In this document: in pieces, positions 47,001-59,200 of the stretch
Layout: every line of letters starts with the position of its first letter
Numbering within the stretch: position 1 is the stretch's first letter
NCBI GenBank assembly: GCA_018398585.1
Contig: JAGTTD010000024.1
Span: 6,476,071-6,540,070, forward strand
Length of the DNA: 64,000 nucleotides
Direction of reading: 5' to 3'
Source of the DNA: Simmondsia chinensis
Lineage: Eukaryota; Streptophyta; Magnoliopsida; Caryophyllales; Simmondsiaceae
The notes under the pieces: generated by a model
Seen by the model: the letters and a program-made list of their open reading frames with translations, nothing else
What the model was told of the DNA's origin: nothing
Databases searched by the model: none
Program-made: the position numbers and the translations under genes

Positions 47001-50000
47001 GCAATACAAGCAAACTCAAACCAAGCCAAACGCTAGGCAAATAAAAGGTAGATAAAATACCAATTGTCGATAAGCAAATAACAGGATAGAAAATACCAAG
47101 TAGGCAAGTAGCAAATCAGGAGAGCAAATATGCACATAAATGCGCCAAAGACGAAGTCAAAGTCGTAGCACTAATAAGCTTGACTACCCTACTCTAAACC
47201 GCTACTTCTGCTACCCTAATGCTAGCCCTCCATTGGGCTCTATCTAAAGACATCTCCTCCCGAAGGTTTAGGTGGGTGAGGTCTTGTCAAATCGTCTCCA
47301 GCCATCTCTTCGTTGGCCTGCCTCTCTCTCTTATGCCCAATGTTGTATGGGACTATTGGCATCTCTTAACTAGAGTGGTGTTCGGTCCCCTTCTAACATG
47401 TCCGAGCCACCTCAAACGTTACTTCCTCAAATTAACCTCAATGGAGGCCATGCCCAATTCTCCTCTTATTACGTCGTTCCGGATCCTATACTTCCTTGTG
47501 TGTTCACACATCCACCGCAATATTCGCATCTCCACACCTTCATCTTCTATATATGATGTTGTTTCATCGCCCAACACTTTGTCCCATAAGACATGGCCGG
47601 CCTCAATACCGTCTTATAGTATCTTCCCTTTAGCTTTAAGGGAAACTCTCCATTACAAGGTACCACGGAGGCCATCCTCCGTTTATGCCATCCTACTTTA
47701 ATGAAGTTGTTGACATCCTCGTCAACTTCACTATTGTACTGTATCATGGACCCCAATGATCTGAAACTCTCCTTTTTCGATATGGCCTCATATCCAATCT
47801 TGACGTCATCTCTCCTAGGCATGGTGGGGGGATCGAGCTTGAGTTTCATGTACTCGATCTTGGCTCTACTTAGTCGTAAGCCCTTCGACTCTAATACCCT
47901 TATCCACAGTTCCAGTTTCTCATTTATTTCTTCTCGTAACACCTTCACCAACATTATGTCATATGCAAAAAGCATACACCACGGTACACCTCCTTGGATG
48001 TGCCTAGTGAGCTCGTCCATAACCAAAATTAAAAGATAGGGGGTTCAAGGCAGATCCTTGGTGTACCCCGACTGTTATCGGGAAAGCGTCTATCTCTCCT
48101 TCCACTGTACGCACATAGTTTGTGCATCCTCATACATGTTTCTAATGGCCTGGATATATGGCACGGGGATGCCTTTCCTATCCAAAACTCTCCATAGGAC
48201 TATCTTTGGCACTCTATCATATGCCTTCTCCAAATCAATGAAAACCATGTGAATGTCTTTTTGTCTCTCCCTATAGTGCTCTATCGTTTGCCTTAGGATG
48301 TGGATGACTTCTATTATTAATCTCTCGAGCATAAATCTGAAATGGTTCTCGGACACCTCTTTCTGTTGCCGTAACCTCCTCTCTATGACCCGCTACCACA
48401 ACTTTAGAGAGTAGCACATTAGTTTGATACCTCGATAGTTGGCGCAACTCAGGATGTCACCTTTGTCTGTTGCCTCATCGTATGTTTCAAAATATATAGT
48501 TATCTATGTGATAAATGGTCAAATCTTAGGTCCCAAAGTCATAAATTTCCCATATTTTTCCATTAAAAATAACTTATTCACAGTCAAATGAAGCCTATAT
48601 AACTTGTAATATATAGTTTCCCTACTTTATGTTATCTTATAACATTTATAGTATGATTAATAGAATATTATTTCTTTTAGAACAAATAAGTAATATTATG
48701 AGGTGGGAGCATGTTTTCCGCTAAAACAAATAATGGGAACGTTAATCGGAATTTGGTTTTCCTTGGAAAACCTTTTACTAAGGAAAATATTTTCCGAGAA
48801 AAAAGTATTTCTCCTGAAACAAAAGGAGCCTTCATAGGGCCCATTTTGAATTTAAAAAAAAAAAAAAAAAAAAACAGATGAAAGACCAATTAGAATAAAT
48901 TTATCAATATTAGGAATCAATTGAGTGAATAACTCCGTAAATAGAATAAAATTTTTAATTATGGGTCACAATCTGAGTTTTTTACCCAACTGGCACCTTT
49001 TAAAAAAAAAAAAAAAAACCAAAATCCCTTTTAAAAATATTTACCAAAATGACATAATTTACTGTAGCTTGTTCAACGTACGTCGTTTGAAACGGCATAC
49101 GCCTGTCATATGAACAACATACATCGTTTGTAACGGCGTACGATCAACGTACGCCGTTTGTAACAGTGTATGAACAGTAAATTTTTAAAATTTTTTTTAC
49201 AGAAGCACAAATAATTTGTATTTTAAAAATAATTGTATTAACACTATTTTACATAAATAATTTAAAAATTCAATAATTTTTAAATTTTTTTAAAGAAAGT
49301 ACATTAATTTCATCATAACATTATATGTGTCATCTTTTTTATTGTCACGTCATGTACCACACATTCTTTTTGGTTGTCATATTATTTTCTAATTAATTGT
49401 CCTGGTCACTTCTTCTTGGTCGTTTTTTCAAAGTATGTTACCCTTACTGTGTATAATATCACTTTTGAAAACTTTCACCATTTATATTTTCATCAAAAAA
49501 GTAATATATAATTTTCATGTATATAATATTAGTTCAACAAAATTTAATGAGTAAATAAATGATAAAATAACCTGTATATATTATCGTTATTATTCACTAT
49601 ATTAAATACAATAAATAAAAACCAACATGCATTCCTAATGTCCTAATGGCTCCTACCTATGCAGGGTCTAAAGTGGTGGATATACCCTGAAGAGAAACTG
49701 TTTCTAAGTACCCCTAGACCCTACATAAGTGGGTGAAGGTTGCCTTATCCCTTCAGGGCTCCCGCATAAGCGGGGTCTGAGAGGGGTGCATGTACGTAGC
49801 CTTACCCCTTCAGGGTATAATCCTACCAAGAAACTGTTTTCGAGGACCCCCAACCTTATAGGATTGGCAATACGAAGACTTCCCAGGAGGTCACTCATCT
49901 TGGTTCTACTCTCGCCCAAGCACACTTAACTTTGGAGTTCTAATAGGATTAGTGCTTGATAAATGAACCCATTAAATTATATAATACATTGACTAAATAT

Positions 50001-50201
50001 GTATGTATTTATATTTATCTATGCATGGCATTGTTGAATCACAAAAGGTTTCAACAAGCAACATCAATATAATTAGCCAATTTATAATTATATAAATATT
50101 TTCATGATTGTTGCATATTTTACGTAGTCAAAACTGGTTTGTACAACAACAACAGCAACAACAGTCCCAGTGCCTTGCGGCTCCCGCAGAAAGCAAGGTC
50201 T

Positions 50202-50245
<44 letters not shown>

Positions 50246-53200
50246 GATGTACGCAACCTTACCCCTTTCGGCTGAAAAGGAGACTGTTTCCGGGGACCCC
50301 CAACCTGAAGTAGTTGAGTGCCTGCAGATAAACCACCAATTAATAACCAATGCATTTAAAAAAAAAAAAAAAAAAAAAGAAGCAGCAGAAGCAAAAGAAG
50401 CAGTATGATCAGAGAATAAGCTAGCCTATAAGTGCTACACTTGAGGTTCTGTCTGCATAAGGATCTTAGACTACCAGCCACTTCCCGCACTATTCTACTC
50501 TGCCACCTCTGCTACCCTCATACTAGCCCTCCAACGTGCCCTATTTGAGGCCATCTCCTCTCTTAGGTTTAGGTGAGTTAGGTCTTGACGAATGGTCTCC
50601 AGCCAACTCTTCTTTGGTCTGCCCATCCCTCTTCTGCTTATCGTCGTGTTGAGCTGTTCACACCTCCTGACTAGGGCTGTAGTCGGTCTCCTACGAACAT
50701 GTCCAAACCATCTTAGGCGGTGCTCCCTCAATTTATCCTCGACCGAGGCTACACCCAGCTTACCTCGTATCACATCATTCCTAATCCTATCCTTCCTTGT
50801 GTGGCCACACATCCAGCGTAGCATCCTCATCTCTGCCACCTTCATCCTCTGTGTTTGATTTTGTTTCATTGGTGGACACTCTGCCCCATATAGCATAGCC
50901 GGTCTTACTACCGTTCTATAGTATTTTCCCTTTAACTTTAGCGGGAACTTTCTATCACACAGCACCCCGGATGCCATCCTCCACTTCTACCAGCCTACTT
51001 TAATCCTATTGCTGACATCCTCATCCACTTCACCATTCTGATGTATCATGGATCCCAAATATTTGAAGTTCTCCTTACTCGGTATGGTTTCTGATTCAAT
51101 CTTAACCTCCTCGGTGCTAGTCGCGGTGGAATGGTCGAATTTGAATTCCACATACTCGGTCTTAGATCTGCTAATCCTTAAACTCCTCGATTCTAATGCA
51201 CCTCTCCATAGCTCCAGCTTCTCATTTATGCCCGCACGAGATTCCCCTACCAGAACTATGTCGTCCGCAAAAAGTATGCACCAAGGTACCTTCCCTTGGA
51301 TATGTCTAGTGAGCTCATCCATCATTAGAACGAACAGGAAGGGACTCAAAGTCAAAACTGGTTTGTAAATATGCCAAATTAACGGCTCTTTTTGGGGAAA
51401 AGAAAGTGTTTTCTGGGTCTTGGAAATTAAGCTGCCACATTTAGGATCAGATTTGAATGAAACTGAGCCAGAGCTGAGGATTCTTTGTCATTTTGGGAAT
51501 GATGATAGGCTCCCTCGTATAGTGCTGTTATTGGTCAATTTCTTAGCATGAATTAAATTCCTACATGAAGTTGGGTTTTCAAAAAAATTTTATTGTTAAC
51601 TTTCTAGGAATTAGGTAAAATATATTTGGTTACTAGGATAAGAATAGAACTTATTTCGGATAGCTAGTTAAAAAATAAAAGGAATTGGAACTTTTTGTCA
51701 CTATCCTTGACCGTGACCTTGTCCTGACCTTGACGTGACAACACAGACGCATAATCTAGTATTTTAATTATAATATTTTAATTTTACCTGAAATATTCTA
51801 GAAACTTATTACAAAATATCTAGAGTACCTTTTTCTTGATCCTAGCCACACGTGCCCTTGGAATTGAAATGCATTAAAGTAGATTCATGTTCTTAGAAAG
51901 AAGCTATGTAAGTGTTGCAAGTATTGAGTTCTATAAATAGTGAGCTAAGTTTTGAGTTGTAATCATCCTAAAATTATATGAATGAAATTCTATCTTTCTC
52001 ATATTAAAAATTCTTCTCTTCCCATCCTAATATTTCCCTTCTTTTCTCGTATCATACTCTAATTTCTTTCTCATCCCCTATTCTAAGTCTATTTCTATCT
52101 CTCATCTAATCTCTATTTCACCATTACGGGTTTAGATTCGTGAATATCCTGTCACTAACCCTTGGGTTCGTGACACTTGCCTGGTGGGTTAGGTAAGTTA
52201 CTTCCCGCATTTTGCCTACTTCCAGCCAACCAAACTAATGCTAAAATCCGTATTTTTCATAAACTTCTACCTCTTGCATCTACTTTCTGCGTACTAAGTG
52301 AGAGGGCTTAATCTGTGATGGAATATGAGCTTACAAATAACATAATATTATATACTATACATGTTAATTTAAAACGACAAGTTATAAATAGCAAGGGTTG
52401 GATTCTAATTGAGACACTTCAGAACTCTTCAGAAATAAAGAATTTTCCATTTTCCTTCCAAAATTTTCATGAAAACTGGAACATTAAAAATGGTGTAAAG
52501 CGAACATTTTTGACTTGCAAAAGTTGGAAAACCCCTTGGCTTCCTTTTTCCTTCTTTCTCTTTCTTCACTCTATTTTTCTCTTTTGTTAAGTTCACTTCT
52601 AAACATGTTAAAAAGCCAATTTTTCAATTCGAGAAGTTGAAAACTTAGTTTCTAATTTTTGCTATCTTCTGAAAATTTTGTTGTGTTCCCCCTCCCCCTT
52701 TAATTTTTTTTTCCTTTTTTTGTTATTTTGCTCTAGCCCCTCCCTCTTTCTTCCCACTCTCTCCCATTCTCCTGTCACTCTCACACATCTTAAATATCAT
52801 CAATATCTAGTATAATCTGCACATATAAGTAGATGATATTGGACAACCGATCTCGTAACAATATATATATATAGATACCAACTTGATACTTGTACCTAAC
52901 CAACATTTGAAATTTCCGTGTATTAGTTATACTCAAATCAATCATTTTCAAAATCGAGTATCATAATTTTTTATGATGGGGTTGGATTATCGGGTTCACA
53001 AGAATATTACTGTCCTCTCAAGGCCTTGTTATTTGGGTAATTTCAACTCTATTAATGCCGAATTTGATTGGCTAAATCCTCATTACAAACATACTAGATT
53101 TACTAATTGGCACCATGAAATGCTCACTAGATAACTTTATTTCACGGTGTACATGTAGAAATTAGTATTTTACTTTTGTATTCTCATATTTGTATTTGTA

Positions 53201-56200
53201 CGTTTTAGTATTTGTCTTTATTCTTGGTACATACTTTTCTATATTATTCCATGTAATTAGTGAATAGGTAGATATTTTGGTAGATTTTTTGGCTCTCCCT
53301 CTTCCTCCTCAACCGGCCAAGATGGGGTGTTTACTATAGGCATTTACTTGATTTATTTATGCAATTTATTCTTATGTAACTCTTAGCTTGTGAAGGTGAA
53401 AGGGTGTGTCCTTCATCTAGTATAAATAGGCTAGTCTTGTTTCTTTACTTGATCATCTAATATATTCAATCTTTTCCTTCATAGTCTTTTTAAGTTTTTA
53501 CATGGTATCAGAGCAAGTTTCGATCTTGCATTAAGAGGCGTTTTTTTCCTTCTTCCACTAAGTGGCCGAAGCACTTTTTAAAGTGCATTTGTGAGTTGTT
53601 CCTTTTCCCTTTGCTTCTTGTGCTTGTTTTTTTTGTGTTTTGATTTGGTAGAATATGGCGGACGTTAACAACAATGAGACTACTCTAGCTAATGATGATC
53701 AAACTATCATGCCGGCTCACCCGACAGGGGGAGTCATTGATGTTAACTCACCGTTTTATTTGCACCCCTCGGACAATCCCGGCTTGGTTTTTGTTCAAAA
53801 CACTTTAACAAGACCCAATTATCCTTCTTGGAGAAGGGCAATACTAAAAGTTTTTAAGCCAAAGAGAAAAATTGGATTTCTTGATGGTAGTATTACCAAA
53901 CCGGATGAAGATTCCCTGGATTTTGAAACTTGGAGTGCATGTGACTCCATGGTTGCAACTTGGCTCTCAAACTCTGTGTCTAAAGAGATTAATGAGAGTA
54001 TTACCTATTTAGAAACTGCGCATGATATTTGGCTTGATTTGCATGAGAGATTTTCTCAAGGTAATGTCCCTCGTATTTACGAATTAAAACGCGAGATCTC
54101 GCATTTGAAGCAAGACAATCTACCTGTTTCAACTTATTTTACTAAGTTGAGATCCTTTTGGGATGAATTGTATACGCTAGTTGAAATCCCGCCATGTACT
54201 TGTGGACATGCCAAAGCATTTGTGCAGATTCGCGATATGGAAAAATTGTTGGACCTTTTGATGGGTCTTGATCCTTCTTTTTCAACTGTGCGTTCACAGC
54301 TTATGAACACTAAACCTTTAACCTCTGTGGGAAGTGCTTATTCAGTGTTATGTCAGGAAGAGAAGCAGCAGAGCGTGGCAGCGGGGTCATTTGTGACACC
54401 CGAGGCTGCGGCATTGACAGCGAAAGGACCAGGAGGCTCATCCATGGGAAATAATTCCCGACGAACTAACCGTTTTACCTGTTCTCATTGTAAGAAACAG
54501 GGACACACCAAGGAGAGGTGCTTTGAGTTGATCGGATATCCTCCGGGTTGGAAGAAGCAGGGGTCAAAGATGGTCGGGGCACCGGGAACCGCAGCTGCAG
54601 CAGCCACGGTCCACTGCAGCAGTGAGGATCCCACGAGTGATAGCCCCATCGTCGGGTTATCCGCTAGCCAATATCAGCACCTCTTGTCGCTACTTGGACA
54701 AAGTTTGGTCTCACCTAGTATAAATCTGACAGGTCAAGTTTTTATTTCCAATCAAAGTTGGATTGTTGACACCGGGGCCACCGATCACATGGTTTCTTCA
54801 CTTTCACTCATGTTCGACATTGTGCCAAATAAAATTGTTAAACCCGTTAGATTACCAAACGGGACAACGTTGACCGTATCTCATATTGGGAAAGTTCAGA
54901 TTTTTGAAAATTTTATTCTCCATGACGTTTTGTATGTGCCGGGTTTTTATTGCAACTTGTTGTCAGTGAGCAAACTCACACGTTATGAAAATTGTACGTT
55001 AACCCTTTATCCTGATTTTTGTTACTTTCAGGACCGACACTCGAGGAGGCTGATTGGAGTGGGTAGAATGAGAAATGGGCTATATTTGCTCGAGACACAG
55101 CCGGTTGCTCCCTCGGCACACGTGGTACAGAATAATAAAGAGGCAGTTTTGTGGCACTGCCGTTTGGGTCACGTTGCTTTCAACAAACTTTCATTTTTTC
55201 CGCATTTGAACATTAAAAGGACTAATGTTGTTTGTGATACTTGTCATCGTGCGAAACAAGCACGATCTCCTTTTCCTTTGTCTGTTTCTGAGACTCGGGT
55301 TTGTTTTGAATTAATTCATTGTGACATTTGGGGGCCTTATAGAAAGTTATCTCTGACTGGTGCACGTTTTTTTCTTACCATTGTTGATGATTATAGCCGA
55401 TGCACGTGGGTGTATCTTATGAAAGAAAAATCCCAAGCACATGGGATTCTCATAAATTTTTGTCGTATGGTGGGTACTCAGTTTGGTTTGCAGGTCAAAC
55501 AGGTGAGAAGCGATAATGGTCAGGAGTTTAAATATGGGCCATTATTGGACTTCTATGCAAAACATGGAATTCAATACCAGACGTCATTAACCGGGACACC
55601 TCAACAAAACGGAGTTGTTGAACGCAAGCACAAGCATTTGTTAGAAATTGGGCGAGCTCTTCGTTTTCAGGCTGGACTTCCTAAGAGATTTTGGGGTGAG
55701 TGTGTCTTGACAGCTGCTTACTTGATTAATTTGATGCCCTCTTCATTACTTGGTAATAAGAGTCCTTACGAGTTGTTAATGGGCAAACCTTCGTCATATA
55801 ATCATTTGAGGGTTTTTGGATGTTTGTGTTATTACCATGTTAAAAATCCAAAAGGTGACAAACTCGATAAACGAGCCTCTCCGGGAATATTTGTAGGGTA
55901 TCCTCATGGTCAAAAGGGGTATAAGATCTATAGCTTGGATGAACATAAGATCGTTGTTTCTAGGGATGTTCGATTTTATGAAGATAATATGCCTTATTTA
56001 AAAATTGATACATTAGGGGTAACGCATGAAGGGCCTAACAAGGTCACAAGGCACGATTTTTTGTGCACCGACACTGCAGAACCAGTCCCCACTGGACCGG
56101 TTCTGCAGCAGCAGCGAACCGACCCGGGTCTGGCCGGTCCGACAGCACCCAAACCGGTCCTTCAGGGACCGGAAGAGGCTCTGGCCGAGGGACCAGTAGC

Positions 56201-59200
56201 AGAGGACAGGGGTGTTCTCCTCAGTGAAGACGGGGTCGTAAGAAGAAGTGCGAGAGTTCGGTCAATGCCCGTCAAATATCAAGATTATATAACAGAGGTT
56301 CCGCCTTCTATAGCCCATTCTCCCGCTCCCACTCCGTCAGTCAACTCTGGTATTTTATATCCTCTCTCCAATTTTGTTTCTAACGTACAATTTTCTAACG
56401 CTCACTCGACACTTTTGAATGCCATCACTTCATGTGATGAGCCCAAAAATTTTAATCAGGCCGTACAAAATGAACAATGGAGGGAAGCTATGGAGAAGGA
56501 GATCAAGGCACTTGAACAAAACAACACTTGGACACTTGAGGCTCTGCCAGCTGGAAAAAGAGCTATAGACTCAAAGTGGGTCTACAAAGTCAAATATAAA
56601 TCAGATGGGACGATTGAGAGGTACAAAGCTCGTCTTGTTGCAAAGGGGTATACTCAGGTAGAGGGAATAGACTACCATGATACTTTTGCCCCCGTAGCTA
56701 AACTTGTAACTGTTCGTTGCGTTTTAGCCGTTGCCACGGCTCGAAGTTGGATAATCCAACAATTAGATGTAAATAACGCCTTTCTTCATGGGGACTTGGA
56801 TGAAGAAGTTTACATGAAATTACCACAAGGTTTTGAACGTAAACATGAAGGGAAGGTTTGTCGCCTTCGTAAGTCCCTTTATGGACTTAAACAGGCTTCT
56901 CGGAACTGGAATCAGAAATTCACCTCTACCTTGATTAAACTTGGTTTTCAACAATCCAGGGCTGACTATTCCTTATTCACTTTCATGCGTGGGTCCACAT
57001 ACACTGGTGTTCTTATTTATGTTGATGATGTCCTCATTACTGGAAATGACATGAATCATATTGCAGAAGTTAAAAATGTTTTAAATGAAACGTTTGGAAT
57101 AAAGGACTTGGGCCCAGCAAAGTATTTTTTAGGAATTGAGGTCGCCCGTTCCCAAAAGGGGTTAATGTTGAGTCAAAGAAAATATGCTCTTGACATCATT
57201 AGTGAGACCGGACTTCTAGGAGCAAAACCTGTTTTTACACCGATAGTACAGAATCATGGATTAGCAGATGGGGTGGGAGAGCCTGTGGAGGATGGGGGTC
57301 AGTATAGGCGGCTAGTTGGGCGGTTGTTGTACTTGACAATTACTCGTCCTGACATTTGTTATGCTGTTCGAATTTTGAGTCAGTTTATGCATGATCCTCG
57401 AGTACCTCATCTTGACGCCGTCATGAGGGTCCTGCGTTATCTTAAAGGAACTCCGGGTCAAGGAATATTCTTTCCATCTGCTTGTGATCTCAAACTCCGT
57501 GCTTATTGTGATGCCGACTGGGCTGGATGTCCCACTACCAGACGGTCAACAACAGGTTTTGTTGTTTTCTTGGGTGATGCGCCTATTTCATGGCGGTCCA
57601 AGAAACAAACTGTTGTTTCACGTTCCTCTGCAGAAGCCGAATACCGATCCATGGCATCGACAACTAGTGAAGTCACTTGGTTACGCCGATTGTTAGATGA
57701 TCTTGTTGTTCCCACTAACGAACCTGTTTTACTCTTTTGTGATAATCAGGCAGCACTCCATATTGCTTCTAATCCCGTATTCCACGAAAGAACGAAGCAC
57801 ATTGAAATCGACTGTCACTTTGTCCGAGACAAATTACTATCCAAGGAGATTACCACAGCCTACGTTCACACCGGGGAGCAAGTAGCCGATATTTTCACTA
57901 AAGCACTTGGCAGTTCGACGCATGCTACATTTCTCTGCAAGTTGGGCATCGTAAACTTGCATGCTCCAACTTGAGGGGGAGTGTAGAAATTAGTATTTTA
58001 CTTTTGTATTCTCATATTTGTATTTGTACGTTTTAGTATTTGTCTTTATTCTTGGTACATACTTTTCTATATTATTCCATGTAATTAGTGAATAGGTAGA
58101 TATTTTGGTAGATTTTTTGGCTCTCCCTCTTCCTCCTCAACCGGCCAAGATGGGGTGTTTACTATAGGCATTTACTTGATTTATTTATGCAATTTATTCT
58201 TATGTAACTCTTAGCTTGTGAAGGTGAAAGGGTGTGTCCTTCATCTAGTATAAATAGGCTAGTCTTGTTTCTTTACTTGATCATCTAATATATTCAATCT
58301 TTTCCTTCATAGTCTTTTTAAGTTTTTTACACATCTCAACAGGCAAAAGTATTCCACTATGGATCAATAAGCCTGATAGTAGAGCCATGCAGATCAGCAC
58401 ATCTGAAAGCAATGGAGGAGGCCAAGAAAGCCGGGGTGCTTCTCTCCTATGACCCCAACCTGAGGCTGCCACTGTGGCCGTCAGCGGAGTATGCAAAGGA
58501 GCAGATATTGAGCATATGGGACAAGGCTGAGGTGATCAAGGTCAGTGACAACGAGCTCGAGTTCCTTACTGGTAGCAACAAGATCGACGATGAGTCTGCC
58601 ATGTGGCTTTGGCATCCTAACTTGAAGCTCCTCCTTGTCACCCTTGGTGAACATGTTTGCCGTTACTACACCAAGGTATGCATCTCTCTCTATCATATCC
58701 TGCATTGGGTTCAAATCGAGTTTATAGTTGGAACTATTCCAAAAGTTTAAGCTAATGGGTGAAAGCTCGTGAATGATTTTATACTTTAGCATACCTTCCT
58801 ACATCTCATGACTTTTACTTAAATTATGTTAATATTAAAAGCGTAAAAACAGCCTCTTTATAGGGTAGCAACCTATAAGGATAAAGCTGCATATATTTTA
58901 CACTCTCCAAGCATTGCCTTGGCAAGAGCCTCTTTGAGGTATTGGGTTATACTGAAGATTATGGTTAAACTGATGAGTGAAAATACAAGATTAATTTTTG
59001 GTAATGTTTAACATAAATGGTCCTCCTTTATTCTTTGTCCTTAGTGCACAGCTATTATCAACAACTAATACTACAAAATTGCATCCATCTCAATTATCAT
59101 AGTGTATTTGGATAATATTTTGTCCATTCCAAAACAAATATTGCCATTTTTATTTCAGACTATCCCGTTATTGATCTCTGGTTTTGTTGAGTTTCATTTT

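Larger units (their letters stand above)
46745..48485 (-). mobile_element. RTE LINE, 5'-truncated, in intron 1
   Basis: The minus strand starts in RT ([11 protein letters not shown] near 48440) and runs through [13 protein letters not shown]. The catalytic box is altered to FAYDIMLV, and the C-terminal part follows. It ends with the shared tail, an 18-G run and a CAA-type end at 46756 (TTG on the minus strand). Several frameshifts are present. No convincing target duplication was found. Confidence 0.85.
50144..51349 (-). mobile_element. RTE LINE, 5'-truncated, exact 18-bp TSD
   Basis: A perfect 18-bp duplication AGTCAAAACTGGTTTGTA lies at 50126-50143 and 51350-51367. The minus strand opens inside RT and ends with the shared tail, a 43-bp poly(G/C) run and CAACAACAACAGCAACAACA (TTG-type end on the minus strand). 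It is the best preserved LINE in the window and probably the youngest. Confidence 0.92.
53154..58331 (+). mobile_element. Intact, young Copia retrotransposon in fructokinase intron 1
   Basis: The LTRs (53154-53502 and 57982-58331) appear identical apart from one extra T in a T-run. The primer site TGGTATCAGAGC (53503-53514), a complete gag-pol ORF and a polypurine tract (GAGGGGGAG, 57973-57981) are all present, so the element looks autonomous and recent. It lies in the same orientation as the gene. The flanking 5-mers GTACA and CATCT do not match, which is unexpected for a simple young insertion. Confidence 0.95.
35075..58342 (+). other. Fructokinase intron 1, 23,268 bp, transposon-filled
   Basis: The donor is GTAAGT at 35075, the acceptor CAACAG at 58342. 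It contains two hAT transposons or MITE clusters, two LINEs, two 5S-headed elements and a complete Copia. The pyrimidine-rich part of the acceptor region (TTTTCCTTCATAGTCTTTTT) belongs to the Copia 3' LTR. Only 11 nt of non-LTR intron remain before exon 2. Confidence 0.85.

Noticed and set aside
50120..50408. Poly-Gly and poly-Pro small proteins
   Set aside because: They come from a 43-G run in a LINE tail.
58281..58792. Minus-strand frames opposite exon 2
   Set aside because: They mirror the fructokinase coding strand; no independent start, domain or context.
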